Shown here in pieces: positions 24,497 to 36,200 of a DNA stretch of 64,000 nt (positions are counted from its first letter, which is position 1; every line of letters begins with the position of its first letter). The notes below the pieces were generated by a model. That model ran no database searches. It was not told where the DNA came from and worked only from the letters and a program-made list of their open reading frames with translations. The position numbers and the translations under genes were made by a program. Source of the stretch: Agarophyton chilense (Eukaryota; Rhodophyta; Florideophyceae; Gracilariales; Gracilariaceae); assembly GCA_030374765.1 (NCBI GenBank), contig JARGXX010000013.1, positions 186,001-250,000 of the forward strand, in the 5' to 3' direction.

Positions 24497-24870
24497 CTAC
24501 CCAGGCTTTGGGTGTTGCCAAGGTGCCACCCGGTTTGGTTCTTTTCGCCGCGACATTCTTGAGTTGAGAGCCCATGAACCATCTCTTCGCACACCTCCAA
24601 TACCATTGCCTATAAACTGCATATTTCTTTCTCTTACAAGCATGTTGTGTAGTATGCAACAAGCGGAAAGAATAATTCGTATATCTTCGATATACCAAAG
24701 ATTCTTGGAACCCAAAGTACGTTGAATCTGTTTAAGAGAACACTAAACACCCTCTCCACGCTTCCTTTCATGAGGTTGCGATAGCCACCACTTCCATTTG
24801 TAGCCACAGTGCTGCGGGTGATTTCGATGTCGCTTTCGAAGCATTTGTCCTCAGGATCCACAAGATTCAT
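24497..24870 (-). pseudogene. PIF/Harbinger transposase C-terminal fragment
   Basis: 24634-24870 reads KGSVERVFSVLLNRFNVL, matching the Glu-bearing ERAFGVL-RFNIL block of Harbinger DDE transposases. After a frameshift, 24497-24715 reads LSACCILHNMLVRER, the conserved helix that follows it. The Asp-bearing N-terminal half was not found upstream. It differs clearly from the element at 11057-13977, so it represents another lineage. It is a dead fragment. Confidence 0.7.
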
Positions 24871-25801
24871 TGGTGGGCAACTGCGTAGGTTACTCCAATT
24901 TGAATGTCCCTACGCCCCAACTAGATGTCAATAATAGATGAACCAGAGATCCAGGTGGTTTCACAAGTGCATAAACCTTACACGATTGCAACCAAGAAAG
25001 CAGCTGCTAACTGTTTTTTCTTAACGTGACCAATTTTATCGTTTTCAAGTTGAACTTGGGAGATTGAACAATTTTTTAAGCGCATGCATTTGAAAAGTGG
25101 CAGTTACTTGAGTGGGGGCCATGAAAAAAAATTACACAGCGCAGCGCAAAAACGCAGCAAAAAGGCGATAAGTGCTTGCAAGAGTGCTCTTAGCGGCGTG
25201 GGTGGGAGTGCCTAGTGTAAGGAGCGGTGGGCGCGGGCAGCCGGGTGGGCGGGCTGTGGTGTGGGGCAGTCGGTTGGGTAGGAGTGAGAAAAAGTTTCGG
25301 AGAATGAAGCGCGCTGCTACAATGGAGCGCAGCGTAACGTTTTGTAACCCCAAAATGGAACGCGGTGTGCGGTGGCAGGGTTCCAAGTTGAAGCGCTAAG
25401 ACGGATGGAGCGTGTCGTGGCGTGGCGAGGCGCCTATAGAAAGTACCGAGACGGAGTACCAAGACTGTGGGTGGCGAGGATAAAGCTCTAAAACGAAGCG
25501 CGAAGACAGTGGATGGCGACGGGGATGTTTTTAGCGAAGTCGTTGGCGTACATTGCGCGTGGGGATAGTGTAGTGGCCAGGAGGGCGGTGTTGTACGGAA
25601 TTGCGAGAGAGTTGGAAGCATGCAGTAAACTTGTTTCAAAATTAATTTGAACCTACCGGTTGGGACAAAAGAGAGACGTTGAGATACATTCAAAAATAAT
25701 TGGACGCTTTCTAATTCTTAGAAATGGAGAACTGGTTCGGCCAAAAAATGCACTACACGTTGTATAATAATCTAAATTGGAGCACTATCGATAGGGTTGC
25801 T
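24871..25801. other. No gene; GC-rich degenerate repeats at about 25130-25640
   Basis: The GC-rich part contains a loosely repeated GAAGCGC-containing motif (near 25305, 25389 and 25495). On the minus strand it reads as degenerate copies of a TVLALRLGT-like peptide, so it is a decaying short-repeat tract rather than a gene. Confidence 0.4.
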
Positions 25802-25806
25802 CTTCG

Positions 25807-26415
25807 TGTCGTACAATCACCTATGGGGTATGCTACTGTCTTGTCTCGGGAGCGTGGTGACGCTCAACTATAGAAGGTACACTTAATAAACCTCGATGGT
25901 AAAAGGGCACCGTGAAAACCCGCAGGGAAAAACGGCGGGGCAACTAGCCTATACCGTGTAGGTGAAGGATGGTAGCCGTCGACGCGCGGGAAAGCCTGTG
26001 TGGTACTTGAGAAACAATGAACCAAAATATATAGTTGTGACCCAAGTGGTGCCTGTCTTAATGAAATTAGGGTGAGGGAGATGCAATTTCCGTTATGCAG
26101 TGGACAACACTCTCCACATCACCCGGGAGGTGCCAGCGAGGCACGGTCTCTGACCTAGTGTCAAAGACCTGGCCAACACAGGCTACAGTGCCAGGTGACC
26201 TCTAAACTACTGTAATAAAATAAATATAAATAAAATTACAATTACTAACAATTACTCAATCAGAAGGTACATTTCAACCCTACACGTAGCTGACAACACC
26301 TAGATGGTAGCTCGCCCGGAGCTGCATGGCCGATGATCCCTCGCATCCATCACCTACCAGGTCAGTGTAGTATATCGACAACCTCAAAGGTCAAACCTTC
26401 TGCCACTATACGACA
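25807..26415 (-). repeat. Outer element 3' LTR (609 bp)
   Basis: Bounded by TGTCGTA and TACGACA. It lacks the duplicated GGGAGCGTGGTGACGCT unit that is present twice in the partner LTR at 46288-46920, which explains most of the 24-bp length difference. Confidence 0.95.
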
Positions 26416-26427
26416 GATTCCCTTCCT
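26416..26427 (-). other. Polypurine tract of outer element
   Basis: On the minus strand AGGAAGGGAATC abuts the 3' LTR, the expected plus-strand DNA primer of an LTR retrotransposon. Confidence 0.65.
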
Positions 26428-28326
26428 ACCCGTGAGACACGCCCCTTGTCTTCTTACATCAAACCATAAAGATATAGTGAGCGACAGCGGCGCGGGCATC
26501 AGAGTGAGGTCCGCCGGCGGTTGCTCACGGTGCGCAATGTGCGATCCCTTGAGGTTCAGAACTCGGTGCCGGTGTCGGTTGGTGAGTGCGAGCGATGACG
26601 GCGGCGCACGAATCAAGCGACAACCATTCAGGTAGGGACTTTCATGAGGACGTTGCAGTGTCAATATCACGCTCGCGGATACCGTTTCGGTAGTGGGCCC
26701 CTGCGTGATTGCGATTCTGCTTCCGCATAGTCCACCGTTTAACCAAGATGTAATGGCACCTTTCTCGGTTGCTCGAACTTCATTTTAGTCCCAGGTACCT
26801 TCGCGCACCGTCTTGCCTGGTCGTTTCCACGGCTGGACAAACCTACAGGTATTGCTGCTCTTAATTGGCGGCATCGCGACCGTAATCGTGCTTCCCGGCT
26901 TTCCTTCAAGGTTTCCTGGCTTCAGGACCTTTCAGGTTTCGTCTTTCTTTTAAGAATTGATTCGCGGCACCTGTTGGGACTGAGCCTGCGTCGATATAAC
27001 CATTGAGGTTCTTGTGGCGGCCGCCTTCCACTTGAATTCCTTCATGTCTCCTTCTTCAAGTAAATTGTTGTCTTTTCTTGTCTCTTCTACTGTGACATTC
27101 GGTTGCTCTTTCGTGTCCTTCCTTGTAGGTAATCTGACCCGCACATGCGTCCACCTTCTGCGGAAAACTACGTCTTTTCTCCCCCTTCCGTAGGCCTGAG
27201 TACCACGAAGGTCTAAGGTTAGCCGTCTGCAGGCATCTGCTCCTTGCGACGGTGCCAATACCTGATACGGAAGTTTGGGGGTATTGCGGCTGGGGGTTCG
27301 AGGGTGTCCCTTTCTGGCCCCCAGCCCTATCACATTACGGTGTACTTCAGACCATCGTAGATTTGCGTGTGGCCTACAAGATGGTCAACGGGAAATAACT
27401 CTGAGGTTTAGTCCTGATCTTTCGGAGAAGCGCTACCTCGAGGGTTCATATTGTAGTATCCGCTCTAACGGAGAGAGCAGACACCTGCGACAGCGTTTGG
27501 ACTGCCGATGGGTCGCTTGCGGCGAAGGAAAAGGGGTGGTAGAGCTACAACACCAGCGAGCTGGAAGTGGGGTGTAAGGCCACTACTCGCCAGCGAGGGT
27601 GAACAGTGCAACTGTACAACGTTGATGGAACGTAGGTACGAGATGGCTCGTGAAGTGGTTGGGGGCTGACTATCTATTATAGCTCGTCCGGATCTCCTGT
27701 TAAGGAATCCTAAGCGAGGAACAGAATAGTCATGATGCCCATGTTGTCTCCTTTACTTGGAGTCGGCGCTCACCTCTGGTACACTATATACTGTGTACCA
27801 GGGTGAGTGCCCAAATAAATATATAAATAATACCCAGGGGTCAGCCACTTAGCCAAACCACTGTATGGGTATGGTCCCTAATAGACGTCTAGCTACAAAG
27901 GGTAGTAAAGCCCTCCACGTGGATCGCCACTACATGCGCCGTTGCCAATATGGCACTCCCCTAGGAAGGGTCGCAACTATGCGCGCGCCGTGGTAAGCCA
28001 CTCGACCCATGACGCCACGTGTTCCACTAAGATATTCTGCCTCTAGGCATCCTATGCGAGATGCCGTTTCATATCACAATGCTGATGATAACACTCACTT
28101 ATGAGTTCCAACCGCGACTTCGTGAAAAACCAACCTATCGGATTCCCCGACATAGTAGAATACTACACATATGTTCCGAGTTGGGAGCTTTGGGTGTGAG
28201 TGCCGAGTCGGGAACTCCAGCTTTTACCGTGTGAGGTTCAATTTCCGTCTCTGTTACAAGGTTGTAATCCGGATCATCACGTTGAAGGTCATCGTTCACC
28301 TCAAATAAGATGGGGTCCTCCGAGGT
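26428..28326 (-). other. Outer element tail between integrase and 3' LTR, split by a solo LTR
   Basis: Minus-strand sequence 28173-28326 continues openly in a shifted frame after the integrase end as an acidic stretch. After the solo LTR (27452-28167), 26950-27333 is an open, Arg/Lys-rich, Pro-containing 127-codon frame. This probably corresponds to the long disordered post-integrase linker seen in the inner element. I found no chromodomain here, so either it was never present or it has decayed. Confidence 0.5.
27452..28167. repeat. Solo LTR of a third LTR retrotransposon (716 bp)
   Basis: It starts TGTAGTAT and ends ATACTACA and is flanked by CATAT at 27447-27451 and 28168-28172. No internal coding region is present, so the element has been reduced by recombination between its LTRs. 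Shared motifs with the inner element LTR (GGTGTAAGGCC, AATAAATA-type 3' region, TGTAGT start) suggest a related family. Confidence 0.9.
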
Positions 28327-30355
28327 TCAAGTGCGCAGATGTACAGCTCTGGGCTCTCGGGCTGAGGTGCCTCCCTCAATGCGATGATAAAGCGTTTCAG
28401 GTGCTACCGTAATACGGTCAATTGATATCGTATTCGGTATTTCATCTTGTTCAACCATAACGGTGTGGTCTGATGCGTTCAATACCTTATAAGGTTCCAC
28501 TGATTTGGGTAGAAGCTTCGAATTGATATCCCTATCAATAGCTTCATCGTCTGCTTCATCACCCAGTCGTGATCTTTTACCTGAAGGTGGGTTGTATATG
28601 TAGACATATTGTCCCGAAGATACAGAGACCACTCTGGTTACCCTACGATCGTAGTCGGCCTTAAACCGCTTCTGGGCTGCAGTGAGGCGGCTCTCTGTAT
28701 GTTTGAGAGCCCTCCTCAACATCACAAGGGTATTTCGCTTAACCTCGGCCGGGGTCAGTGCGCCAGCTGCAGGGCTGGTGGTATGATCTCCCTGCACTAT
28801 AATACCTGGGGGGGTGTCGCGATAGAACCAAATCAAAGGGAGTGGTCTGCGTTGACCGGTGTACCTGAAGGTTATAGGAGTAGGTGAGCGGTTGCACGAG
28901 CTCATCCCACCCAGTTTAGTGCTCTTCCGTATAGTATAGTAGCCTTGATACCAATGTGTGGTTAAAGCGCTCGACCTGTCCGTTTGTCTGCGGGTGGTAG
29001 GCAGTCGTGAAATAGTGCTTGATACCCAAGAGGTTACAGACTGCTTCGAAGAACTTCGATGTCAGGTTTGAACCATTATCGGTGAGTAAGTACAGTGGTC
29101 CACCATACGGGTAGACCCAATTGTTGAGGAACGCGATCGCCAGCGTGGTTGACTTCGTCTCCTTTAAAGGTATCGCTCTCGTGAGCTTCGAGGACCTGTC
29201 GGTGGTCACTAAAATGTGCTGATACCCGTTCTTGGTCTTGGGAAGTGGTCCTAGAAGGTCTATCGCAACAAACTACAGCGGACCCGCTGCTGGAAACAGC
29301 TTGAAATACTTTCGATGCATTCGAATACCACCGCGGGTACGAACACAGGATTTACATTGAACTACAAAGGTATAGACATCATGGGCCATATGAGGCCAAT
29401 AGAACTGTTGTCTCAAGATGTAATACATCCTGGTGGCTTTGGGGAGTTCTGATAGTCAAGAGTAGTGCGCGAGATACAAGACTCTCGGGCGCAGCGCCTT
29501 CGGAACCACCTTTTGAAGGCTACCATCCAAGGTTGACCTTCTCACGATGTACCCATTGTGGTCCACATCAAACGGTGATCCTTTGAAACCAATTTGGTCA
29601 GCCAGGGTTCTGCAGTACGCATCCTGGGCCTGTTCTCGTAAAAATTTCTCTCCGTCTACGGGCATGACGTTCGTTTCCTCTAGGGTCAGTATCTTCGTTG
29701 CTATGTCGGTGTTCCGCAAGGCGCCTTCTTCAGGTAAGTCCCAACATCCTTCTAGGTGTTCGCCGGTACCATTTTGGATTGATGACATCAAAAAGCAAGG
29801 GATATCATCTTCCACAGGTTCTGTCTCTAACCCTGAGGTGTTTAAGCTTTACATAGCATCAGCTATGCTGTGCTTGATACCTGGACGGTACTGTACGTCG
29901 TATTCAAACTCCGACAGTCTCAACCTCCAACGGGCAAGTCTACCAGACGCATCTGCGAGTCCGTGGATCCACGTTCAGGCGTCGTGGTCCGTGCGCAACG
30001 TAAAGCGCTCACCATACAGGTATAGACGGAGCATCAACATGCTCCACACTACTGCTAGACATTCCTTCTCGGTTACCGTGTAGTTCTGCTCCGCCTCATT
30101 CATAGCGTGGCTCCAGTATCCTATAGGTAATTTGTCTCCGTTGTGCTGCTCCTGCATGAGACAACAACTGATTTGGGCATGGGATGCATCTGTATCCAGC
30201 GTGTACGGTAGACCTGTTTTCGGTAACGCTAAGATTGGCCGCGACAACAGCGCTCCTTTCAATTCCTCAAAGGTATCCATTTCGTCGTTCGATAGATTCT
30301 CAAACCATTCAGATTCACCTTTCTGGAGCTTCTTGTTGAGGGGAGCCGCTATTTT
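28327..30355 (-). pseudogene. Outer element pol, 3' half: end of RT, RNase H, integrase
   Basis: This continues the RT frame interrupted at 42051. It reads APLNKKLQKGESEW and the RNase H start TLDTDASHAQISCCLMQE with TEKECLAVVW and TLRTDHDA. The integrase follows: a zinc region near 29.4 kb, core Asp in FVAIDLLGPLP, Asp in LLTDNGSNL and Glu in GQVERFNHTL. A frameshift near 28.8 kb separates the C-terminal integrase part (28327-28905). In-frame stops occur at 29975-29977 and near 29.85, 29.46, 29.27 and 28.92 kb, so no working polyprotein can be made. Confidence 0.9.
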
Positions 30356-31072
30356 TGTAGTGCAACGCCAAGGGCGGCGGAAACACACGAAGATGTCCGA
30401 GTCTTCCTCCAAGGAGGGTAGCACGGCGACGGAGCCTATCCGGAGTGAACACGACTAAGTCGGGGTGTAAGGCCGAGGTTCACCGGCACGCCAAGCGGGG
30501 AGAGTGCGGGATGCTAGAAGGGAGCAGACCAGGTATGAGCTGTATTCCACGGGAGTGGGCAAGTGATAAAGGGGGGACCACCCAGTGGGGGCGATCGGGG
30601 GCATGGGCCACGAGAGGCAAAAGAAATATGTAGTAAACCCAATACTGGGGCGAGAACACGGCAGTGGTATGAAAGATATACACGCTAACAGCGGTGAGTC
30701 TCCTGTTGACGCAGGGTGGACAAGTCTACCGTTGGGGAGGTTTACTGAGTGTCAGGGCGAGATCGCCCTGGCACTATATAGTGTAGAATACTGTAAAGAG
30801 CTCCCTAACCTAGTGTAATAAAGCTAAATAAATAGAGAAATATCCAGCTATGCTGTGCCAACCTGTCCTGGGCCACCCGTGGTACACGTGGGTAAGTCAC
30901 ACCCGAATCGGGGCCACGGCGCACGGCCGCCGGTGCACTTCGCGTACAACGCGTATACACCTGGCTACGCCAGCCCGCTAGTAGCGGTATTACTCATAGA
31001 TCTCACAAGTATCGCCCGAGGCGGAAAAACAACCAAGTCCTGGAAAACTGCCCTCACGAGGGTTGCACTTCA
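30356..31072 (-). repeat. Inner element 3' LTR (717 bp)
   Basis: Compared with the 5' LTR it lacks a 76-bp segment (present at about 41636-41711). The break lies in a CCGTT / TGGTT context, consistent with a short-repeat deletion here or an insertion there. The AATAAA-like AT-rich part lies near 30.83 kb. ORFs inside the LTR are repeated in the other LTR and are not genes. Confidence 0.95.
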
Positions 31073-31083
31073 TATCCCCCTCC
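31073..31083 (-). other. Polypurine tract of inner element
   Basis: The minus strand reads AGGAGGGGATA directly before the 3' LTR, as expected for second-strand priming. Confidence 0.7.
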
Positions 31084-31341
31084 TGAGGCGCGAGTACGAC
31101 ATCCGCGATGGTGGGCGACGCGCCGAGACGAATGCATAAGAGTGCAACCAGCTCGCTGGGATCCACTTCATCCGATGCCAACAAACGCAGTTTGGCAAAA
31201 CTCCAGTCTCCTGGCAACAACCGTTCTCAACGTTCCATCTCAACCGAGTCCGCATCCTTGCGTGCCAGTCCTCCGATTCCTCGGCATCGTCTTTCGCTTC
31301 GCCGGTCTCCTCTTCCGGTCATCCGGCCTCTTCGCTCACCG

Positions 31342-33044
31342 ATGAGCAACCAAAACAATCAACCAAACCCTCTCCCTGCGGGGTACTTCTCCGGCTTCCG
31401 GTCCGCTCCGCTTCCGCAAAGCGCGTCATCGGCTGCGCCGCAGATTCCTATCGCGAACGTGGCTGCTGCTCCGTATGGAATGTTCCCCCCGAGAGGGTGG
31501 CCGCCATACGACATGCCTGTCGGGTGCCATCCTGGGCATCATGCGTCCGTTCCCCGGCTTGCGCCGTGGTTCCACCCGATTGCGGTGTTAAACGAAGCGC
31601 TCATAGCGATGTACACCGATGGAAACGGGATGCTTCCGGGCGATTTTCCGGCCGTGGCGATAACTTCGTTCGATTGGCGACGCCGCGTAGCGGTTCCGGT
31701 CCACGCTGTGGCGCGCCGGGGTAGTGAAACCTCGGCTTCCGCTCATGTGGACTTCGTCCTTCTTGGCCATCAACGGCTTCGCCGGGCTCCTTTCGAATAT
31801 CCCATCCCCGATGGTCTCGGCACCGACATTCGGCTTTACCGCACTCAAGGTGAGATTGGTTACGTCGACCGCCGGGCGGGTTTGGAAACACTCTCGTGGA
31901 GGGGCATCCCGACAGCAGGGCAAGAGGCCATGTGTGGACGCGACCGATTATCCGGGCAGAATTCCGCTACATGCGTCGACTTGCGCGGGCCAACTTCCTC
32001 GCCCTGATCCGCTTCGAGCGTCGAGCACGATCCCGATTCGGGTATTTGGTCCCGTATCAGAACGTGGAGATCGAACGCTTTCGCGTGGCCGACCGACGGG
32101 GTCGCTATGTCCTCATTCCACCGTTGTGGTCGAACCTCGAGGCCTGCCGGGGCTGTTACATCGAGCTGCCACCAGTCATCACGTATTACGGTTCGTACCT
32201 CATCGAGGATCCCGAGTCCGGACTGTGGTCCGTGGTGATTACCGAATGGGCAGTCCGCGCGGCGGTATTCATCCTCTGGGAGGTGTATGACCAGTACAGA
32301 CTGTGGTTCCTCCCGTTCCGGTTGAGGTCCGCGATTCGCAGCCTGGACCTGAGCCTCCCCCTTGGTGGAGTAACCAACGCCGAAGAAGTGGCGGGTCTTC
32401 TCGATTACATCGACCAGTTGGACTGGACCACCGTTCCGATTGAACAAAGCGGGCGCACCGTGGGTAGCCGGGGTCAGGACCTGTCACCAGGAAGGCGTAC
32501 TCCCTTGGGAGGTGATTTCGTATACTTTGACCCGTGGGAAGGGCACGAAATCTCCGCGGAGGAAGCGAAAGAACTCCGGTTTGCACCACGCCATATCTCC
32601 GAGGGGCATCCGATCGGTTTCGTGAACGCGGATGGATATTACCACGTCTACGACGGCGACGATCCAATGGTGGACAACGAACCCGACGACGGAGAAGCGT
32701 ACGCTGAGGCGGAGTTCGAAAGATCCGAAGCGGAAGGTCCCTATAACGCGGGGACGCCAGCCACGCCTTACGTGGATTTTGATAACCCCGCGGGGGCTGG
32801 GTCCGAGTACGCGGTAGCTGGACCACCTCCGGTTCCACCGGTGAATCTCCCAAGTGGTGGGGCGTCCGCCCCAGGCAATGCGAGCTCCGCTCCGGCGGGT
32901 CAAGCGGCCGTGATCTCCCAGTTTCTGCGACAGGTGGGGCTGGGGACCAACGCAGCGAGTGGCGATGTTGCCGCGATGCGCGAGGCCTTGATCACCCGCC
33001 TCCAGGGAGGTAACCAACCCGGGGATGGTGAGCCAAACCCGTGA
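31342..33044 (+). pseudogene. Long ORF antisense to gag-pol in the inner retrotransposon, one frameshift
   Basis: The ATG at 31342 (MSNQNNQPNPLPAG) opens a plus-strand frame to about 31.92 kb. Coding then continues one frame over to the stop at 33044, giving about 567 codons in all. The first half is Pro/Ala/Ser-rich, then has folded-looking segments (SFDWRRRVAVPVHAVARRG, FVLLGHQRLRRAPFEYP). The second half has hydrophobic, Trp/Tyr-rich segments (WSVVITEWAVRAAVFILWEV), a strongly acidic stretch (about 32.65-32.74 kb) and a Gly/Ala/Pro tail ending in QLLR-type helices. Composition and the lack of stops over 1.7 kb argue for a real protein. I recognise no family. The single shift near 31.90-31.93 kb may be decay or programmed. 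It lies in the 2-kb gap between the pol stop and the 3' LTR. Confidence 0.6.
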
Positions 33045-33223
33045 CGGGGCACGCGATCCCGATGGGGAGTTTTCTCTTGTGACTTAGAGTAATATCCCGA
33101 GTGCTCGGTATTCCATCGATAGCTTCGAATGAAACCCAAGTGACTTGTGTAACCCAAAACCTTCCTTCACTAGCCTGTTCTCAAGCAAACCTACTTCTCT
33201 TTTCTCTTCCACAGAGGTGGGTG

Positions 33224-36200
33224 TTATCCCACTTGGGCTTTAACAACCGATGCCGGGATTCCCGTCCGCGTTCTGCGGTGATATGACACCACCTTCGAAC
33301 GTGGGAGATGTTCCATCGGCTCATCCGAATCCAATTCGGGCCCTAAACCGTACCAACGGACGAGGTATTGAATATAACCATCCGGATGGTATGAGTGCTC
33401 CACTATGTGGTCGACCACGAACTCCTTCCCGTAGACTTCCGGCCCTTGCGGTGTACGCGTCACCGGACCAAACCGGTGTACGTCCGCCGGTGCGTGTGGG
33501 CTACTGTGCCCTTCCCCCGAAAGGTCCATGGGTTGGCGTTGCCTTTCCATGCCCTGCGTAGGGGAACGAACCGGGTTCCGGGTTGCCTTGGCCGCTTGGC
33601 GGGTTGCTTCCTCCAAGGCGTCATGACGAAGAGCGTCAGCTCGACGGCTTCGGCCGGAGGCCTTCCCGTGGGGCAATTCTCCCAGTTCTTGGGTCGGAAT
33701 GCTTTCCGAGAGTTCTCGTGCAGAGGCCACCCTTCGAGGGAACGCGGACTCATCCCAAGGCTGGGTTTCGCGGTCGCGTTCCGCGAGCCGTCGGGGTGAA
33801 ATCCGTCGCAACGGTGCTGGACTTGACGCGGGAGGCGGTTTCATCACGGGGCGTCGTGCCTTGCCGGGTGAGCCGCCTTGGTCGTTGATTGGCGTGTCTC
33901 CCGAGCCGGGTGTCGTCTGGTCACGTGACACGTCCGGCTGATGGCTGGGAGTACTTCGCGTCGTGCTGCGTTCCGCCTCCTCACGTGAGGGCGTGTGCAA
34001 CGGCGCTGCCGGTATGTTTGCTCGCTTGGGCGACACAGTACCGCGACGGGCGTGCAACTCCGGGTCAACCGTGCCTTCCTCACCAACGGGCAGCGAAGTG
34101 CGCGGCGAGGAACCCCTGCGGGGAGCGAGTTCGTCCTCAACTATCCCTTTCGAAGGTTCAACTTCACTCGGCGACGAGTTGCTTCCGTCCTTGACGGGCA
34201 CATTCTCCGGGGTGACCGGTGCGCCTTCGACAACGCTGTCGGCGTCAACCGAGACACTCGGAGTGCGTCCGCCACTGCGCGCGGGTTCTGAACCAGCATC
34301 AAGCGTGCTGGGTGTGAATCTCCCGTCTGCTACGGTGTGCTTGCCCGGCTTAGTCGGTGTGTCCTGCCGTACAGTACGAGGAACCACTTCCGATCGATTC
34401 GGCCTAGAGGGGCCTGCGAGGGCGTGCTCTAAGTTTTCCAGCGTAGCTGGTGTCGACGAACCGTGACCCACGGGCTGCGGGTCAACGCTCGACGGTATAG
34501 CCGGTCCAGTATCGCGAAGGCGAACAGCATCCTGCGACGATTTCGGTTTCGCTTCGGCGAGAGGGTTTCCACTACGTGGTGCGTCCTGTCGAGTAGAGTC
34601 CCCGTGGGGAGTGCGATCAGACTCAGATGCGGTAGCGCTTCCCATAGAGGGTTCAGCAACGGCTGTAGCGCGCAAATGCGGAGATGGCACGTCGGTAGAC
34701 GGGACGTCCGGATCACCGTTGTTCTTGCTGGTGTGTCCAGGAGTCCGTGCACCACGGTTGTCATGACGCGACGAAGCGGTTTCCGTCTCTCGACGAGAGT
34801 TATGAGCCTCCTCCCCCTCCTGAGACGGAGCGGCATGGGGAGTGGTTGAAACGCCCAACGGGCGGGGGTAGACACCGCGCCGTGGCGTGAGAGAAGAGAG
34901 GCCATTCTGACCTTGGTCCGATAAGATCGGCAAGTCAGAGAGTCCCCGGGTAGGGTGTGGTAACGCAGAAGGTCTGGAAACCACGGCAGTGGGCTGAGCC
35001 ACTGTTGTGTGCCGAGCACCATCATCCTCAGAGAGGGATTGTTGACCCATTTCGGTTACTTCCAACGTCCGTGGCCGGACGAGTACAACGCGGTCGCGGG
35101 AGATTCACTCATGAGCGTCGACAATTTACACCCCGATGGTGTCGTCTTCCACTGAAATGACCTTGTAAGGACCGTCCGCGACGGAAGAAAGCTTGTGCTT
35201 CTTTTCCTTTTCAGGGTTCCAGTACTCCTTACGGACGAAGACGAAGTCACCGGCTTTGATTGGCGGGGCCTCACCGCGTACGCGAGAGTCGAAATCACGC
35301 TTGTAAGCGGCTTGGGCACGAGCCATCGAGCTTCGGGCGACCGGGATCAGCTTCGTAAGCCACTCTTTCCACCTGTGGCGATAATCCTTCACGGAACGGA
35401 ACGCATCCAGCGTGGGCTGGGGTTCTAACGCGACAGCGGGCGGAGGGCGGGACAAGACCGGTTCGAATGGAGTCAAGCCCGTAGTACGGTGTACCTGCGT
35501 ATTGTACGCGAACGTCAAGGCGTCGGTATATAAATCCCATGTCTTTGGGTGGTCGGCCCCGTAAGAACGGAGAGACGCTAATAGCGTTCGGTTACACCGC
35601 TCCACTTGCCCATTACACTGGGGGTGATAGGTCGTTGTGAACAGGTTCTTGATGTCAAGAATCCTGCACACGTCCTCGAAGAATCGCGATGCGAACTGTT
35701 TTCCGTTATCGGATAGAAGATTAACCGGCGGGCCGTAGACGAATACTCAATGGGTTACAAATGCTTGTGCAACCGTGAAAGCGGATATCTTCCGTAGAGG
35801 TACGGTCCGAAACAGTTTTGAGAAACGATCCGTGATGACGAGTAAAAACTTATGTCCACGTCGTGTGGTGGGGAGCTTACCGAGGATGTCAATGGCGACA
35901 AACTCGAGAGGAGCCCGTGCCGGGAATAGTTTCAACTTCGTTGAGTACTTGCGAAGTTTCACCCGACTCTTAGCACATTCGGTACAAAACCGCACAGTTG
36001 CGTAGCAATCCACCGCCATGGCGGGCCAATAGAAATTCCTTCGCAAAGTGAGGTAGAGCTTCCGTCCACCGGCGTGTCCACCAAGTTTCGCATAGTGCGA
36101 TAGATGCAAAACTATAGACTGTAGAGTATGCGGCACCACGACTTGTGGGGATGACTGAACCGTCCTGACGAGGTATCCAAAATCGTTCACCTCGAAAGGG

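Noticed and set aside
30445-30818. Plus-strand ORFs that recur at 41347-41764
   Set aside because: They lie inside the two copies of the inner LTR, so the repetition reflects the LTR pair, not a gene family.
31860-33017. Several minus-strand ORFs of 177-195 codons opposite the antisense ORF
   Set aside because: They overlap each other in different frames, are basic and low-complexity, and look like shadows of the GC-rich plus-strand frame.
33250-34466. Plus-strand ORFs of 98-167 codons opposite the pol linker
   Set aside because: They are shadows of the Ser/Pro-rich linker, in several frames, with no domain.
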